A DNA stretch of 60,000 bases, from contig NC_092563.1 of the NCBI RefSeq assembly GCF_037975245.1, positions 4,835,501 to 4,895,500 on the forward strand, written 5' to 3'. Shown here in pieces: positions 34,260 through 44,707 of this stretch. This stretch comes from Apostichopus japonicus (Eukaryota > Echinodermata > Holothuroidea > Aspidochirotida > Stichopodidae). Positions within the stretch are counted from its first letter, which is position 1; each line of letters starts with the position of its first letter. The notes below the pieces were generated by a model, which saw nothing but the letters and a program-made list of their open reading frames with translations, ran no database searches and was not told the DNA's origin. A program made the position numbers and the translations under genes.

Positions 34260-35378
34260 GGGGTGTCAAGGACGTCCAAGGGTAACCCAGAACAATTGAG
34301 AAAAGAAACGACAGTAGCTGTTACGAGATGGAAGGACAAATGGATAATTAAAATCGCTGAAGTATAAAAATTAAACTTATTTATATAGCGAATTGAATAA
34401 CATATTGCGAAAAATCTTTACAATGTTTGGAGATAACATGGTTCTCCAAGCATCTGCTACTTTTACATTACAACGAACGACTTGTGGTAAGTTCACAGTC
34501 GTGCCTCGTGAAATACAGGGTGGCGTCTGTGAATTTTCGGGAATGAAAGTTACAACGACGCAGCGGTTTTCTGCATTAGGTCTTTTTTATAATGTAACAA
34601 AAACATTGGTAGTTTTTTCTATGTTTACTTAAGCGGGATTTATATATGGGAAAATGAAGAAATCCCAATACTTACTTTTTACTTTTAACCGACCATCAAT
34701 TTTTAATCTTGAATACTGCTTTAAAGGAGCTTAGAGTATGTTCTTACTTGATTCTGTCGGTGTTATGTTAGTCTAATTAACATGATTCTGGAAGCTGAGA
34801 CAATATGTGAATGCTGCTTTAAACTTTAAAGAAGCTAAGAGGAGTTTTTTGTTTGAAGGTGGGCTCGTATTCATTACCCAACTTGGAGTCTTTGCAGCTA
34901 CTGTGGTTATCCACTTAGCAACCTTCATAACGAAAATTGAAAATTTGTAGCTAAGAAGACTTAAGAGAAAAAAAAAGCCTTGTTTCTATAGCCATGAAAT
35001 ATGGAGTATTAACATGGCAAAAAATCCCGTGCCCAGAGGCTTTGACATGAGATTTGCAGAAGGTGATAGATTTATATTTAAGCTGTGATGACACTCACTT
35101 TGACCTTTTTGGTAGCTCCCTTCCATTTGGATGGAGAGGGGGGGGGGGGTAGGTGATAGGTTTGATTGGATTGGTGGTACAATAGTGGCTGTGATAACTA
35201 TAGTTGTGAAATGGTTGTGAAGTTTTGCCACAGCAATACATCATTTGACATGTTTTTTCTTGGATGAAAAAATATTGTAGGGGGCATCGCCATCTATTTC
35301 TGCACGTGATTGTGTATATATATAGCTTTATACATAGCAACAGCCGCCTTCAAGTGTATGATTAGTGGAGTGAACTTA
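34260..35378. other. Intergenic DNA, no gene recognised
   Basis: A 79-codon frame (34393-34632) reads as a plausible protein but matches no family I know. G-run at 35137-35150. Confidence 0.4.
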
Positions 35379-35616
35379 GTGGAGTGTTAGCTCAGTGATT
35401 AACGCCGGTGCCTTCCAATCACAAGGTCCCGAGTTCGAGTCACTCCAAGATTAATGTATGTCGTCGTCCAGTTACAGAGTTGTTGACAATTGACATTCAT
35501 AATCATGGACGTTAAATATGAGTCTGAGAGACTGACTTCGGTCAGCTTGCGGCTTTGATAAGCCAGTGAGGCTTTTTCGCGAGTTCCTGCTTGCAGGACT
35601 ATCTAAAATACATACA
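35379..35616 (+). mobile_element. tRNA-derived SINE, copy 2
   Basis: Starts AGTGGAGTGTTAGCTC. A-box-like TAGCTCAGTGATTAACGCC (35388-35405 region), B-box-like GAGTTCGAGTC (35431-35441), body with GAGTTGTTGACAATTGACAT and CATAATCATGGACGTTAAAT, tail CTAAAATACATACAT. Collinear with copy 1 on the other strand at 15473-15716. Confidence 0.9.
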
Positions 35617-36327
35617 TCTCTATGAAGACGTGCTCTTAGCTTAAGAACTGGTTATTTCAAACACAATGTGATTCATAGAACGACCATGTATAGTTCATGC
35701 ATATACATAAGCCGTACTGTACCGTAAAAATGATGTCTTCGTTACGTCTGACTAACACGGTAGATACTAAGCCTATACTCTCTTCCCTACAATCAGAACA
35801 GGAGGGTAATAACAATTAAATCTGTGCTCCATATTGTTTACACTCTACGGGAATGACAAGTTCAATATTTAATGACTTTAGACGTTTGATTGTATTTTGG
35901 AAGAGAAAAAAAAAAACTCTTTCGGAATCTTAATCATCATTTTCTTTCGCCGAGTATGCTTCAATTATTCAAAGTTTATTGCGGCCACAGAAGAATAGAA
36001 CAGTGAGCTTAATATCCGACACAGGTTTAAAAAAAAAACTGCTCGCCATGAGGGAAATATAAAAATACCTAAATAATGAAAGAAGAGGTTACGTGTTGGC
36101 CATATCAAGTTATTGAACCAAAAGTCAATGAACGTAGTTTTCGAATCTAAATATAGCAGTGAGAATGCGCACCAGATAGGAAATATGAACAGACAAAGCC
36201 GAGCCCTTTAGCACAAAGATTTTTTTTTAACGTTTGAATTTATGACCAGAAATGTGATCAATTGATATGAAAATAAAGAACTTTGGCATCTTCAATTGGT
36301 GGCATTTAGATTGTAATATTGTGTGGG
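35617..36327. other. Intergenic DNA, nothing recognised
   Basis: AT-rich; A-runs near 35909-35921 and 36027-36039. Confidence 0.5.
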
Positions 36328-36518
36328 ATTATCCTAATAGGTAGAAGAGGCCATTTCCAGGGGGTCAAAAATAGTCCCCATTGCCTAGGGGGCTCCGGGA
36401 ATACTTCTAGGCGGAACTTTCTACTTTCAAGATGAACCACCATCCTGCCTTCCAAATGTATATCATGGTACAGTATACTTTCCCAGTCCTATTCTGTATA
36501 GTTAAATATATATATATA

Positions 36519-36553
<35 letters not shown>

Positions 36554-37227
36554 CCAAATCATCTAAATAGATTCACTCTGTTCAAATATTTTCAATCTTT
36601 TACTGTAATACCTGAATTCTGAGTTCTACAAAGAAATATATAATATATAGTATCGGATTATCCTAATTGGTAGACGAGGCCATTTCCGGGGAGGGAGGGG
36701 GGGGGACAACAATAGTCCCATGGCCTAGGGGGCTCCGTGGATACTTCTATGAGAAACTTTCTATTTTCAGGTTTTACAGTGTGGTATTGTAGGTAGAAGA
36801 GGCAAGTTCATGCAGGGTCCCCCAATATCTTGCCAATGGGCCCTCAAGGTCTAGGGGTCTTCTGTGTTCATTTCCAGGGGAGACATATCAACATTCTATG
36901 TTCGGATTTTTTCCTTTAATCGGATTTGCCTCTTTTCCAGGCCCGGCAGGCCTACAGGGCCTGTATTTTTTGGTATTCAGATGAATACATTTAAACTAAG
37001 TATATTCCAAATAAAGAATGCTGTTGGTAGAGTATGAAAGTTTCTCTCGCTGTTCAAAGATGAACCACCATCCTGCCTTTCAAATTCATATCGTGTTATA
37101 TAATTTCTCAGTCCCAGTCTGTATAGTTCTATATGTATGTACCCAAATCATCTAAATAGATTCACTCACTTCAAATATTTTCAATCTTTTACTGTAATAC
37201 CTGAATTCTGAGTGCTACAAAAAAAGA
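36328..37227 (+). repeat. Local duplication, three diverged copies of one module
   Basis: The block GTAGAAGAGGC..CCTAGGGGGCTCCG.. recurs at 36341, 36670 and, more diverged, 36793. The block GATGAACCACCATCCTGCCT recurs at 36431 and 37062. The block ACCCAAATCATCTAAATAGA followed by CAATCTTTTACTGTAATACC recurs at 36552 and 37140. TA tracts and G-runs separate copies. No coding frame follows it. Confidence 0.85.
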
Positions 37228-38934
37228 GAGAAAATAATGGGGGGGGGGGGGGGAAGGGTCGAAGAGAATGTCGCCTGCAGCTATTAATATATATATATAC
37301 ACCATAATTCTACTTCTATTCTCGCGTAAAACCTCCTGGCAAGGATAAGAGGGATTGCTTGCAAGGTTAATCTTCCATCTTGCTGAGAGACAAGAATATT
37401 ATCTTTCAAATATGCATTTTGCGTTGGACTCTTGCAAGATCGGGTATATATAATTAGTGTACAACCGGAGTATAAAGATACCGATACAGGTATATTGAAA
37501 ACGTATTCTGTTAATTTAGCATTTTATGTGAGGCGAAAAATTGTAACAGGACCCAGGAGAGCCGGAACGGTGGGGAAAGACAATGTTGGATCCATGAAGG
37601 TCGTTTGGGAGGATCGGCTCCTCATATGCATCCTGGGGAGGGATCTATAGGAGGAGTGGGGTCTTAAAGGAGGAGGAATCCATCTCCTTTGAGAAATTGC
37701 GGTATAATTAAAGGTGCTAGGGTTCAAAATGGTTTGACATTTTGCGAGTACATTTTGTTCAAAACATTTTACCAGTTTTCAGGTTAGCCCTATGATCGAG
37801 CAAGGTTTTTGGTTGGATCTGTGTCGCGCATGCGCCGTCTTTAATGATTTCCAAAAATTTCAACTCGTGTTAAAGCGTGTTTTTTCCCATTTTTTTTTCA
37901 TTTGGGAAGGGGTGGGGGGATTTTGTTAGTAACACCATGTTTCGGGGATTTTTTTTTTTTTAAATTGGTCGTAACTTTCAAAATTCCTGTCATAACTCTC
38001 ATGACTATAATAAATTATCGTTTGCATGTTTTGATAATTTATTTTACACTGGAAAGTCATACTGTAAGATTACCAATATCTAGCCTACTCATTTGGCATT
38101 TATTCGTAATGATGGGATGGCTTCTTATTTCGCTAATGAAGAATTAGAATTTCAACTTTCAACGATATCTTGTGAAACAATATAAAAATTTAAAAATTAA
38201 TTAATGGCACCAAACGCGGCCTAGACCTAACGTTAAAGCTTGACTACCGTACTACAGTGCACTTTATACATTTATTGTTAACACAGCACTGTATACATGT
38301 AGCACGTATCCGGCAATGCCAAATCACGTACACATGCATTTGTTAACGTAACAAATTATATGCCAAAACGGGGGCAGGCTAAAGAACAATACTTAACAGT
38401 ATTGGCATTATTATGTTACCTAGCCTTGCCAAGGAGTAGGAGGATAACAATATAAATTACATATCAACTATGATACTTTAAAATACGGTAATATTGAAAA
38501 ATGCCGGTGGAAGGCAAGAATATCGTCAGTAAGTGAGTTTTGAATGAATTTTGTGTTGAATTTTTGGTCTTAATAATACGTAACACTATTTTTTTTTTTT
38601 TACGACGGAACCATATTTTGGGTCGAAAATATGTAATCTGTGGTCGTGAGAGACGCCGATTTCGGCGTGAAATGAGAACATTGATTAACACTGGTAAATG
38701 AATAATTTTCTGAGTTACGAAATGTTCGTAAGCTGAATCACATTGATTAATTAACCCCTCATTTTCATTCACTTTGTCAAAAAGAAAAAATGTATGTAGG
38801 ACATGTATTAGTCGGATAAATTGAGATCTTTAATTTAAAACAATACTTGGTCATGTTTGAATAATTTATTGACCAATTGAATGCGGCTGCTTTAAGGCCA
38901 GTCAAAAATAATCCATAATTTCATTTGATATGTC
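37228..38934. other. Intergenic DNA, nothing recognised
   Basis: G-run 37240-37255. Frames 37432-37650 (72 codons) and 38464-38772 (102 codons, - strand) match nothing I recognise. Confidence 0.45.
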
Positions 38935-39435
38935 AGTCACTGCTATTTCAAATTAATTAATACTGTACACGTCTACGATTATTATTAAACAATCGTACAT
39001 ATCGAAAATATATATTTAAAAAAAAATACATGTTGTAAAAGCCTGTTTATATATTATATGCGGGTGGGTATATGAGGTGCATGGTTTATTGCGTCAGTAA
39101 TATATTGCATAAATGCGAGTAAAAATGCTATACAACCAACGATGTTTATATGGAACATTTTGTGTCAATATATGCATACATTTATGGCTTTCACTGGTAT
39201 TCCCAATTAATGAATACTATACACGTCTATGATTGGTATTAAAAAACATCGTAAATATTTGAAAATATATTCAAAACAAACAATGTCGTCAAAGGCTATT
39301 TATTTATGATATGCATGTATATGAGGTGCATGGTTTATTGCGTTAGTAGTTTATTTCATAAATGCGAGACAAAATGCTATACAACCAACTATGCTTATAT
39401 GGAACACTATTTGTGAAAATATGCATAATTATGAA
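38935..39435 (+). repeat. Tandem duplication of about 249 bp
   Basis: Two diverged copies side by side. Shared landmarks are TACACGTCTA(C/T)GATT, GAGGTGCATGGTTTATTGCG (39074 and 39323), ATAAATGCGAG and ATGCTATACAACCAAC, in the same order and spacing. Confidence 0.9.
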
Positions 39436-39466
39436 GAGAAACCTGCTCATGATGGTGTCGGCGTGA

Positions 39467-39483
39467 ATAATAATAATAATAAT

Positions 39484-39532
<49 letters not shown>

Positions 39533-39547
39533 CTATATATATATAGG

Positions 39548-39641
<94 letters not shown>
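39467..39641. repeat. AAT and TA microsatellite, left half
   Basis: AAT repeats (39467-39489), then TA tracts with two GGC interruptions, running straight into the end of the second Penelope-like element. Confidence 0.95.
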
Positions 39642-39644
<3 letters not shown>

Positions 39645-39757
39645 AGTGATTTGAAGTAAAACAGCCAATGTTTGGTTTTTGCAGAGCTTTCGAGCAAAAC
39701 TAGCTCTACTTCAGTGCATGATCACCGAAAGTGACAAGGAGTAGCAGGAATTGAAAC
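39642..39757 (-). repeat. Terminal arm (3' side) of Penelope-like element 2
   Basis: Inverse complement of 42325-42440. On the - strand it carries CTGAAGT (39708-39714), a GAGC / GCTC hairpin, and GAAA (39688-39691). Confidence 0.93.
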
Positions 39758-39842
39758 TATTTTATAGGGAAGATGTCGGCATGGTTGTAAAGGCAAAGCG
39801 ACTTACTGATTTCTGCTGAATTGAGCAGAAGTTTTAGAAATT

Positions 39843-39879
39843 CGGATTATTTTAATCCGCGTCGGATTATTTTAATCCG
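39843..39879. repeat. Two identical tandem hairpins at the Penelope ORF end
   Basis: CGGATTATTTTAATCCG at 39843-39859 and again at 39863-39879, each a 7-bp stem with 3-nt loop. The second overlaps the stop codon (39872-39874, - strand) of the endonuclease frame. Confidence 0.9.
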
Positions 39880-42351
39880 ATTCCGCCGTAATTGTAAAGG
39901 AATTGTTTTGGTTTATTTGGGACGGCAAATCGTTTCTGATGTTTAAACCGAATGGTGCCGTGGTCTTTAGGTTTAGTTCCCAGAAATTTTCTTTCGCTTT
40001 CCTAGATTTATCTGTCCAAGAATCGTTCTGGTCAATGGCAATAACACGCAAATTCTCAATTGAATGATTTTGGAGATTGAAGTGATTTGCAACAGGTTGG
40101 TAGATCTTTTTTGTTTTGATCGCCGATCTATGTTGTGTCATTCTCATTCTAAGAGTGTTTCTTGACTCTCCAATGTATTGTAAGTTACAAATATTGCAGT
40201 AGATGAGGTAAATGACATTTTTGGATAGGCAGTTAATTTTGTGCCGAATTTGAAACGTGCGTTTGGTTTGGTTGCTCTGAAAGGCCCCGGTCGAATCGAC
40301 AAGTAAGCACGTTTTGCAATTTTGTGTACAGGGCGATGATCCTTAGTTTCTGTTTTGCTTTCCCCTAATGGGGTGTCATCCCGAAAGGATGCCCGAACTA
40401 AGATATCCTGCAGGTTGCTGGGTCTTTTAAAAGCGATGACGGGTAATTCTGGGAAAACTGATTTCAGGCGTTCGGTGCCTTGAAGTAGGTGAAAATTCTT
40501 CTGAATGATATTAGCCAGTGGTGGGAGACCAGGGTGGAATTCAGTAACCAATGGTACCCTTTTGGAACTGGTTTGACGAGTTTTGTACGTCAATGTTTCG
40601 GTACGGGGTTTGCTTTTAGCCTTTTTGATGGCATTTTCAATAGTACCCCGAAACTACTGTCTGTTTAGGAGGTGTTGTGACAGTTCTTTAGTGCGTGAAT
40701 CAAAATCGACTTCAGAGGAGCAAATGCGTCGAATGCGCAACGCTTGACTGTACGGAATATTTCTGGTACAGTGACGTGGATGGCAACTGCTTGGTAAGAG
40801 GTAGTTGTGCTTGTTCGTGGGTTTATTGAACAAGTCTGTTTTGAGTGAACCATTTTGTAGGGTCACAGTGGTGTCCAGGAAGTGAGCGCCATGTCCAGAA
40901 AAATCAGCAGTGAATTTGATAGTGTGATGAAACGAGTTTATGTCATCAATGAAGAGTTTTAGATTTGCCTCACCATGGGTCCATATCATAAAGATATCGT
41001 CAATGTAACGTAACCACGTGTGTTTTGTCGAGAAAGAAATTCTTTCTCGAGGTTTCCCATAAAGATGTTGGCAAAAGACGGTGCCATTTTGGTACCCATA
41101 GCGGTGCCATGAATTTGGAGGTAGTGTTTGTTGCCAAATACCAGATTATTGTTGGTCAAGATAAGTTGCATTAATTCGGCCAATTCTTTCTTCGTGGGGG
41201 TTTTGCCACGTTTCGGCTTGAATGCTTTTGTGCAGGCAGAAATGCCCTCTTCGTTAGGGATATTTGTGTATAACGAAGACACATCCAAGGTAACTAACAG
41301 AGTAGATAAGGGAAGATTTTTTATTTCCCCAATTTTCCGGATGAAATCCGTAGTGTCCTGCACATAGGACGGTAGGGCCGAAACAAGAGGTTGGATAAGG
41401 AGATCCACGAATTTGGAAATTTTTTCAGTCGCTGTACCATTACCCGATATTATGGGCCTCCCTGGATTGCCTTTTTTGTGAATTTTAGGCAGAAAATAAA
41501 AGCGACCAGGTTTTGGGTCGTTTTCCAGGAGGTTTTGGCCTAACTTGCGGTCAATGGAACCGCTAGAGACTATCTTTTGGATGACTCTTTTCACGTTTTG
41601 TGTGATTTATTGAGTATAGGATCAGAATCTAGGAGTTTGTAGTGTTGAGGGTTGCCGAGTAGTCTGTTGGCTTCCTCTCTGTAGAATTGTTTGCCCATAG
41701 CGACAATTGCAGAACCCTTGTCGGCTGGCTTGATGACAATGTCATCGCGCTTCCGGAGTTCATGAATGGCCTGTCTCTCAGTTTTGTTGAGATTGTCGCG
41801 GAAGTCTGGGGCGGAGGTCTGTGTTTTAACATCCTCTTCAATAGCCGAAATAAATGATTCAAGAGGCGCACAATGGGCCTTGGGTGGATTCCACGAGCTT
41901 TTTGGCTTAAAATTGGAATGCAAGTCGTTGGTTTGTTGCGTGGTGTTATTGCCATTTTCGTCGGCAAAAAATTCACGGAGACGTACGCGTCGATAGAACA
42001 GATTTAGGTCAAGAGAAAGTTTCTGAGCGTTAACTTGCCGTGGTTTATGGCAAAAATTTAGACCTTGGAGAGTAGGTTTGTTTCTCCTGCCGAGAGTTGG
42101 CAATCAGTGGTAACAACTGCACTTTTGGTGGTGTTGCATGCGGTCTGTATCTCTTTCCGACGGAATCTGCGAGACCTGGTTCTTTTTGAGGTTTCAAGTT
42201 GGGTTTCACCAGAAGACTTAACTCTTTGGGTGACATTATCCCTCTTCAATTTGTGACATTGTCTTGAAGCTAGGGTATGTGAGAGTTTCAAGCAAATTTT
42301 GGAGATGGAGTCAAGCTTTTTTTCGTTTCCATTCCTGCTACTCCTTGTCAC
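39872..42351 (-). pseudogene. Penelope-like RT / GIY-YIG polyprotein gene, broken
   Basis: Read from 42351 downward in segments. 42351-42058 is the N-terminal part; no ATG is seen and the start is uncertain. 42103-41591 holds GLNFCHK, RRVRLREFF and VIKPADKG. 41594-40986 holds YFLPKIHK, GRPIISG, TLDVSSLYTNIP and GTAMGTKMAPSFANIF. The RT catalytic YIDD is at 40996-41007 in the next frame, with W-L-R before it. 40989-40144 is the RT thumb and linker with VPLVTEFHPGLP, interrupted by one in-frame TAG (40654-40656). A frame change near 40220 leads to VIYLIYC..LQYIGES, the GIY-YIG core, then PVANHFNLQNHS and FGLN, ending at 39872. I see four frameshifts and one stop. Catalytic residues persist but no intact protein can be made from this copy. 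Confidence 0.92.
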
Positions 42352-42440
42352 TTTCGGTGATCATGCTCTGAAGAAGAGCTAGTTTTGCTCGAAAGCTCTG
42401 CAAAAACCAAACATTGGCTGTTTTACTTCCAATCACTTAC
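42325..42440 (+). repeat. Inverted arm (5' side) of Penelope-like element 2
   Basis: On the + strand it carries CTGAAGA (42368-42374), GAGC / GCTC stem (42376-42379 with 42387-42390) around a 7-nt loop, and GAAA (42391-42394), i.e. antisense to the element at this end. Confidence 0.93.
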
Positions 42441-42522
42441 CTAATTCAATTATTGTATCTCACTCGCGAGATCCAGCCTTTCTCTAAATGCAGCATAGTT
42501 GTTTAACAGTTTTTCCGTTATT

Positions 42523-42523
<1 letters not shown>

Positions 42524-42582
<59 letters not shown>
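42524..42582. repeat. TA microsatellite, right half
   Basis: About 59 bp of TA just beyond the Penelope-like element; probably the same tract as 39467-39641 before insertion. Confidence 0.95.
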
Positions 42583-42583
<1 letters not shown>

Positions 42584-43778
42584 GAGACTCACATGACAAG
42601 TCCGCATTTAAATCTATCCCGCGGAAGCAATTGCAAACAGACGCTTTTGTCTAAACTATTGCGAGAAATCAAATTGTTACCGTCTTTTGGTAGTCTATTC
42701 AATGAGACGAGTACACGTATTTAGGTTAATCTCTCGGTTGCTCGTCACTCAGAAATGAAATTGACGGAGATTGACGAGTTTCATAGTCGCAATATATATA
42801 TATTACATATATAAATTAATGGACGTCTGAGAGAGACTCGAGGGAGATGACGTGATGCAGTTATTATACATAGTGCTTTCCGTTTACTCCATGGAACGCG
42901 AAAGTGTATTTATAAATGTTTATTATATTTCTAGATGCATTGTGACTTGTACTAAGGAAGAACTAGCCCACCATTGGTGAGTGGGGTATATAGAGGGCCG
43001 TCGATAGGGTACATGGAAATATAAAATATGTTACTTAAATTTACCAAAATCACACAAGGGAAAAAGAAACTGAAGCTATATATACGCCTCAACTTGAAGG
43101 ATTGCACTTTAAACACTACGACATAACACAGCACATGCATGTTTGTCGGATTTGGTTGAATAAAGACGGGTATGTAATTGAATTATCATTAGCAGAACCC
43201 GGTGGCATGGTAGAAACAGGACTACATAGATCTCTGCAGTGAGATAAAGGAACATGTTAACCCCATGTAAATATTAAATGACAGACCTGTAGTAGTAGGA
43301 GCACAACAGAGTGAGTAGGAGATTAATTAGTATCATATACCCGCCCTTCGTATGAATATGCATATATACATGCAGTTGTATCTAGATGCTAAATTTTCTA
43401 AAGCGTACGAGTACAAATCCACTGGATGGCGAAAACCGGTACAGACATATGCAACTACGAGAACCAGTTCAGACAAATAATAAGTATATCGTATATGTTA
43501 TACACTGAATCAGTCCCGTAGGCAGACCCCCCCCCCGCCCCGACGTGCAGACTACTGTGCCCCCCTCCCCCGCAATCGATGCTACCACCATGTGTACAAT
43601 GACTTCACAATTTACAGGAGTATTGTGTCCATCCTCAGTGGTGTGCACAGGATTTCGAGGAGGCGACGGGAATGCCAGATAATTTCAAACTCCTTCACTG
43701 ATTTAGATAGGGTTATGGCCCTTTCTGGACGGGCCTGATCAAAAACTTTATCAATTTAAATTAAGATATATATTCGAG

Positions 43779-43815
<37 letters not shown>

Positions 43816-44250
43816 TATAGATATATCAAACTATATGAACCGAACTGATACATACATGCATGTAATATAAAAGCCTACCCTGGACAACTTGAAAAGTGCA
43901 GTGCCGCAATAAGTAAAGACCAGTCATTGTGATTTAAACAGCTTGTGCACGTTTCAATGAGTAATATGATTCGCTGGTTGTTATTTCAATAGCCTAAATA
44001 TGGCTGAATGCTAAGTGTCTCTGTGTAGCTGACAGTGATTATGATATTATCTGTGTTATTGTACCTATCGCGCCTAGACACTGTATCTTGGGAAAGTGCT
44101 ATACACGATGCCGACATAACTCGTTCAACGTAACAATATAATAAACTGAGGCATACCACTGTCGCGGCATCACTGCACTACATGTAACTTACAGCATACA
44201 TCTCAAAGTCTATAGTGAATGCAGAGGTATCTACTGTAAGCTATCTCTTC
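42583..44250. other. Intergenic DNA, nothing recognised
   Basis: C-run 43526-43535; TA tract 43782-43812; a CAGTGGTGTGCACAGGATTT sequence at 43636 resembles a DNA transposon end but no partner end was found. Confidence 0.45.
43782..43812. repeat. TA microsatellite
   Basis: About 31 bp of TA. Confidence 0.9.
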
Positions 44251-44256
44251 GCCGTT
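44251..44256 (+). repeat. 6-bp target duplication (left)
   Basis: GCCGTT, repeated exactly at 44702-44707 around the 445-bp inverted-repeat element. Confidence 0.75.
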
Positions 44257-44701
44257 TATGGCAAGCCATGTGGGACAAACACCGCATAATATATCCGCGT
44301 ATTAATTCGAATATATACGCGTATTAATTCGAATATAATATGTGTTGTACATGTGTAAAGTTTCGCTTTATGAAGCGATCTCGCGAGCCCGCCAAAACAT
44401 TTATCGTTGGTATGTACACAGCAAGAGCGGAAAAGTGTGTTCGTGTATATTCTAATTAATCCGTGCATATATTGGATTTAATCCCCATATGTATTTTATT
44501 TAATACGTGTATATATATTCGAATGAATACGTATATATATTCGAATTAATACGTGTATATATTCGAATTAATACGCGGATACATTTGGGCCATATGATAG
44601 GCTAATAATATAGACGCGTATATATTCCAATTAATACGCGTATAAATTACGATTAATACGCTGATATATTATGCAGTGTTTGTCCCACATGGCTTGCCAT
44701 A
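44257..44701. mobile_element. Foldback/MITE-like element, 445 bp
   Basis: Ends TATGGCAAGCCATGTGGGAC at both sides in inverted orientation. The terminal repeat extends about 39 bp with two mismatches and then continues as related AT-rich sequence. The tip holds a palindrome ATGGC-AA-GCCAT. The interior is built of degenerate ~24-bp units (TAATACGCGTATATATTCGA), some in each orientation. It is flanked by GCCGTT duplications. No protein is encoded, so it would depend on a transposase elsewhere. The superfamily is not clear from a 6-bp duplication alone. Confidence 0.85.
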
Positions 44702-44707
44702 GCCGTT

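Larger units (their letters stand above)
39642..42523 (-). mobile_element. Penelope-like retroelement, nearly full length, inserted in a TA microsatellite
   Basis: Framed by 116-bp inverted arms (39642-39757 and 42325-42440) with about four mismatches. Beyond the 5'-side arm lie about 83 bp before TA repeats resume at 42524. The first Penelope-like element has an equivalent 78-bp stretch before its left arm. TA tracts therefore abut both ends, and the target duplication is hidden in them. Inside is one broken ORF with the complete domain order expected of the group: N-terminal part, reverse transcriptase, linker, GIY-YIG endonuclease. The near identity of the arms suggests a fairly recent insertion, but the ORF carries several frameshifts and a stop. 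Confidence 0.92.

Noticed and set aside
43636-43680. CAGTGGTGTGCACAGGATTT resembling a DNA transposon end
   Set aside because: No matching inverted end or target duplication found nearby.
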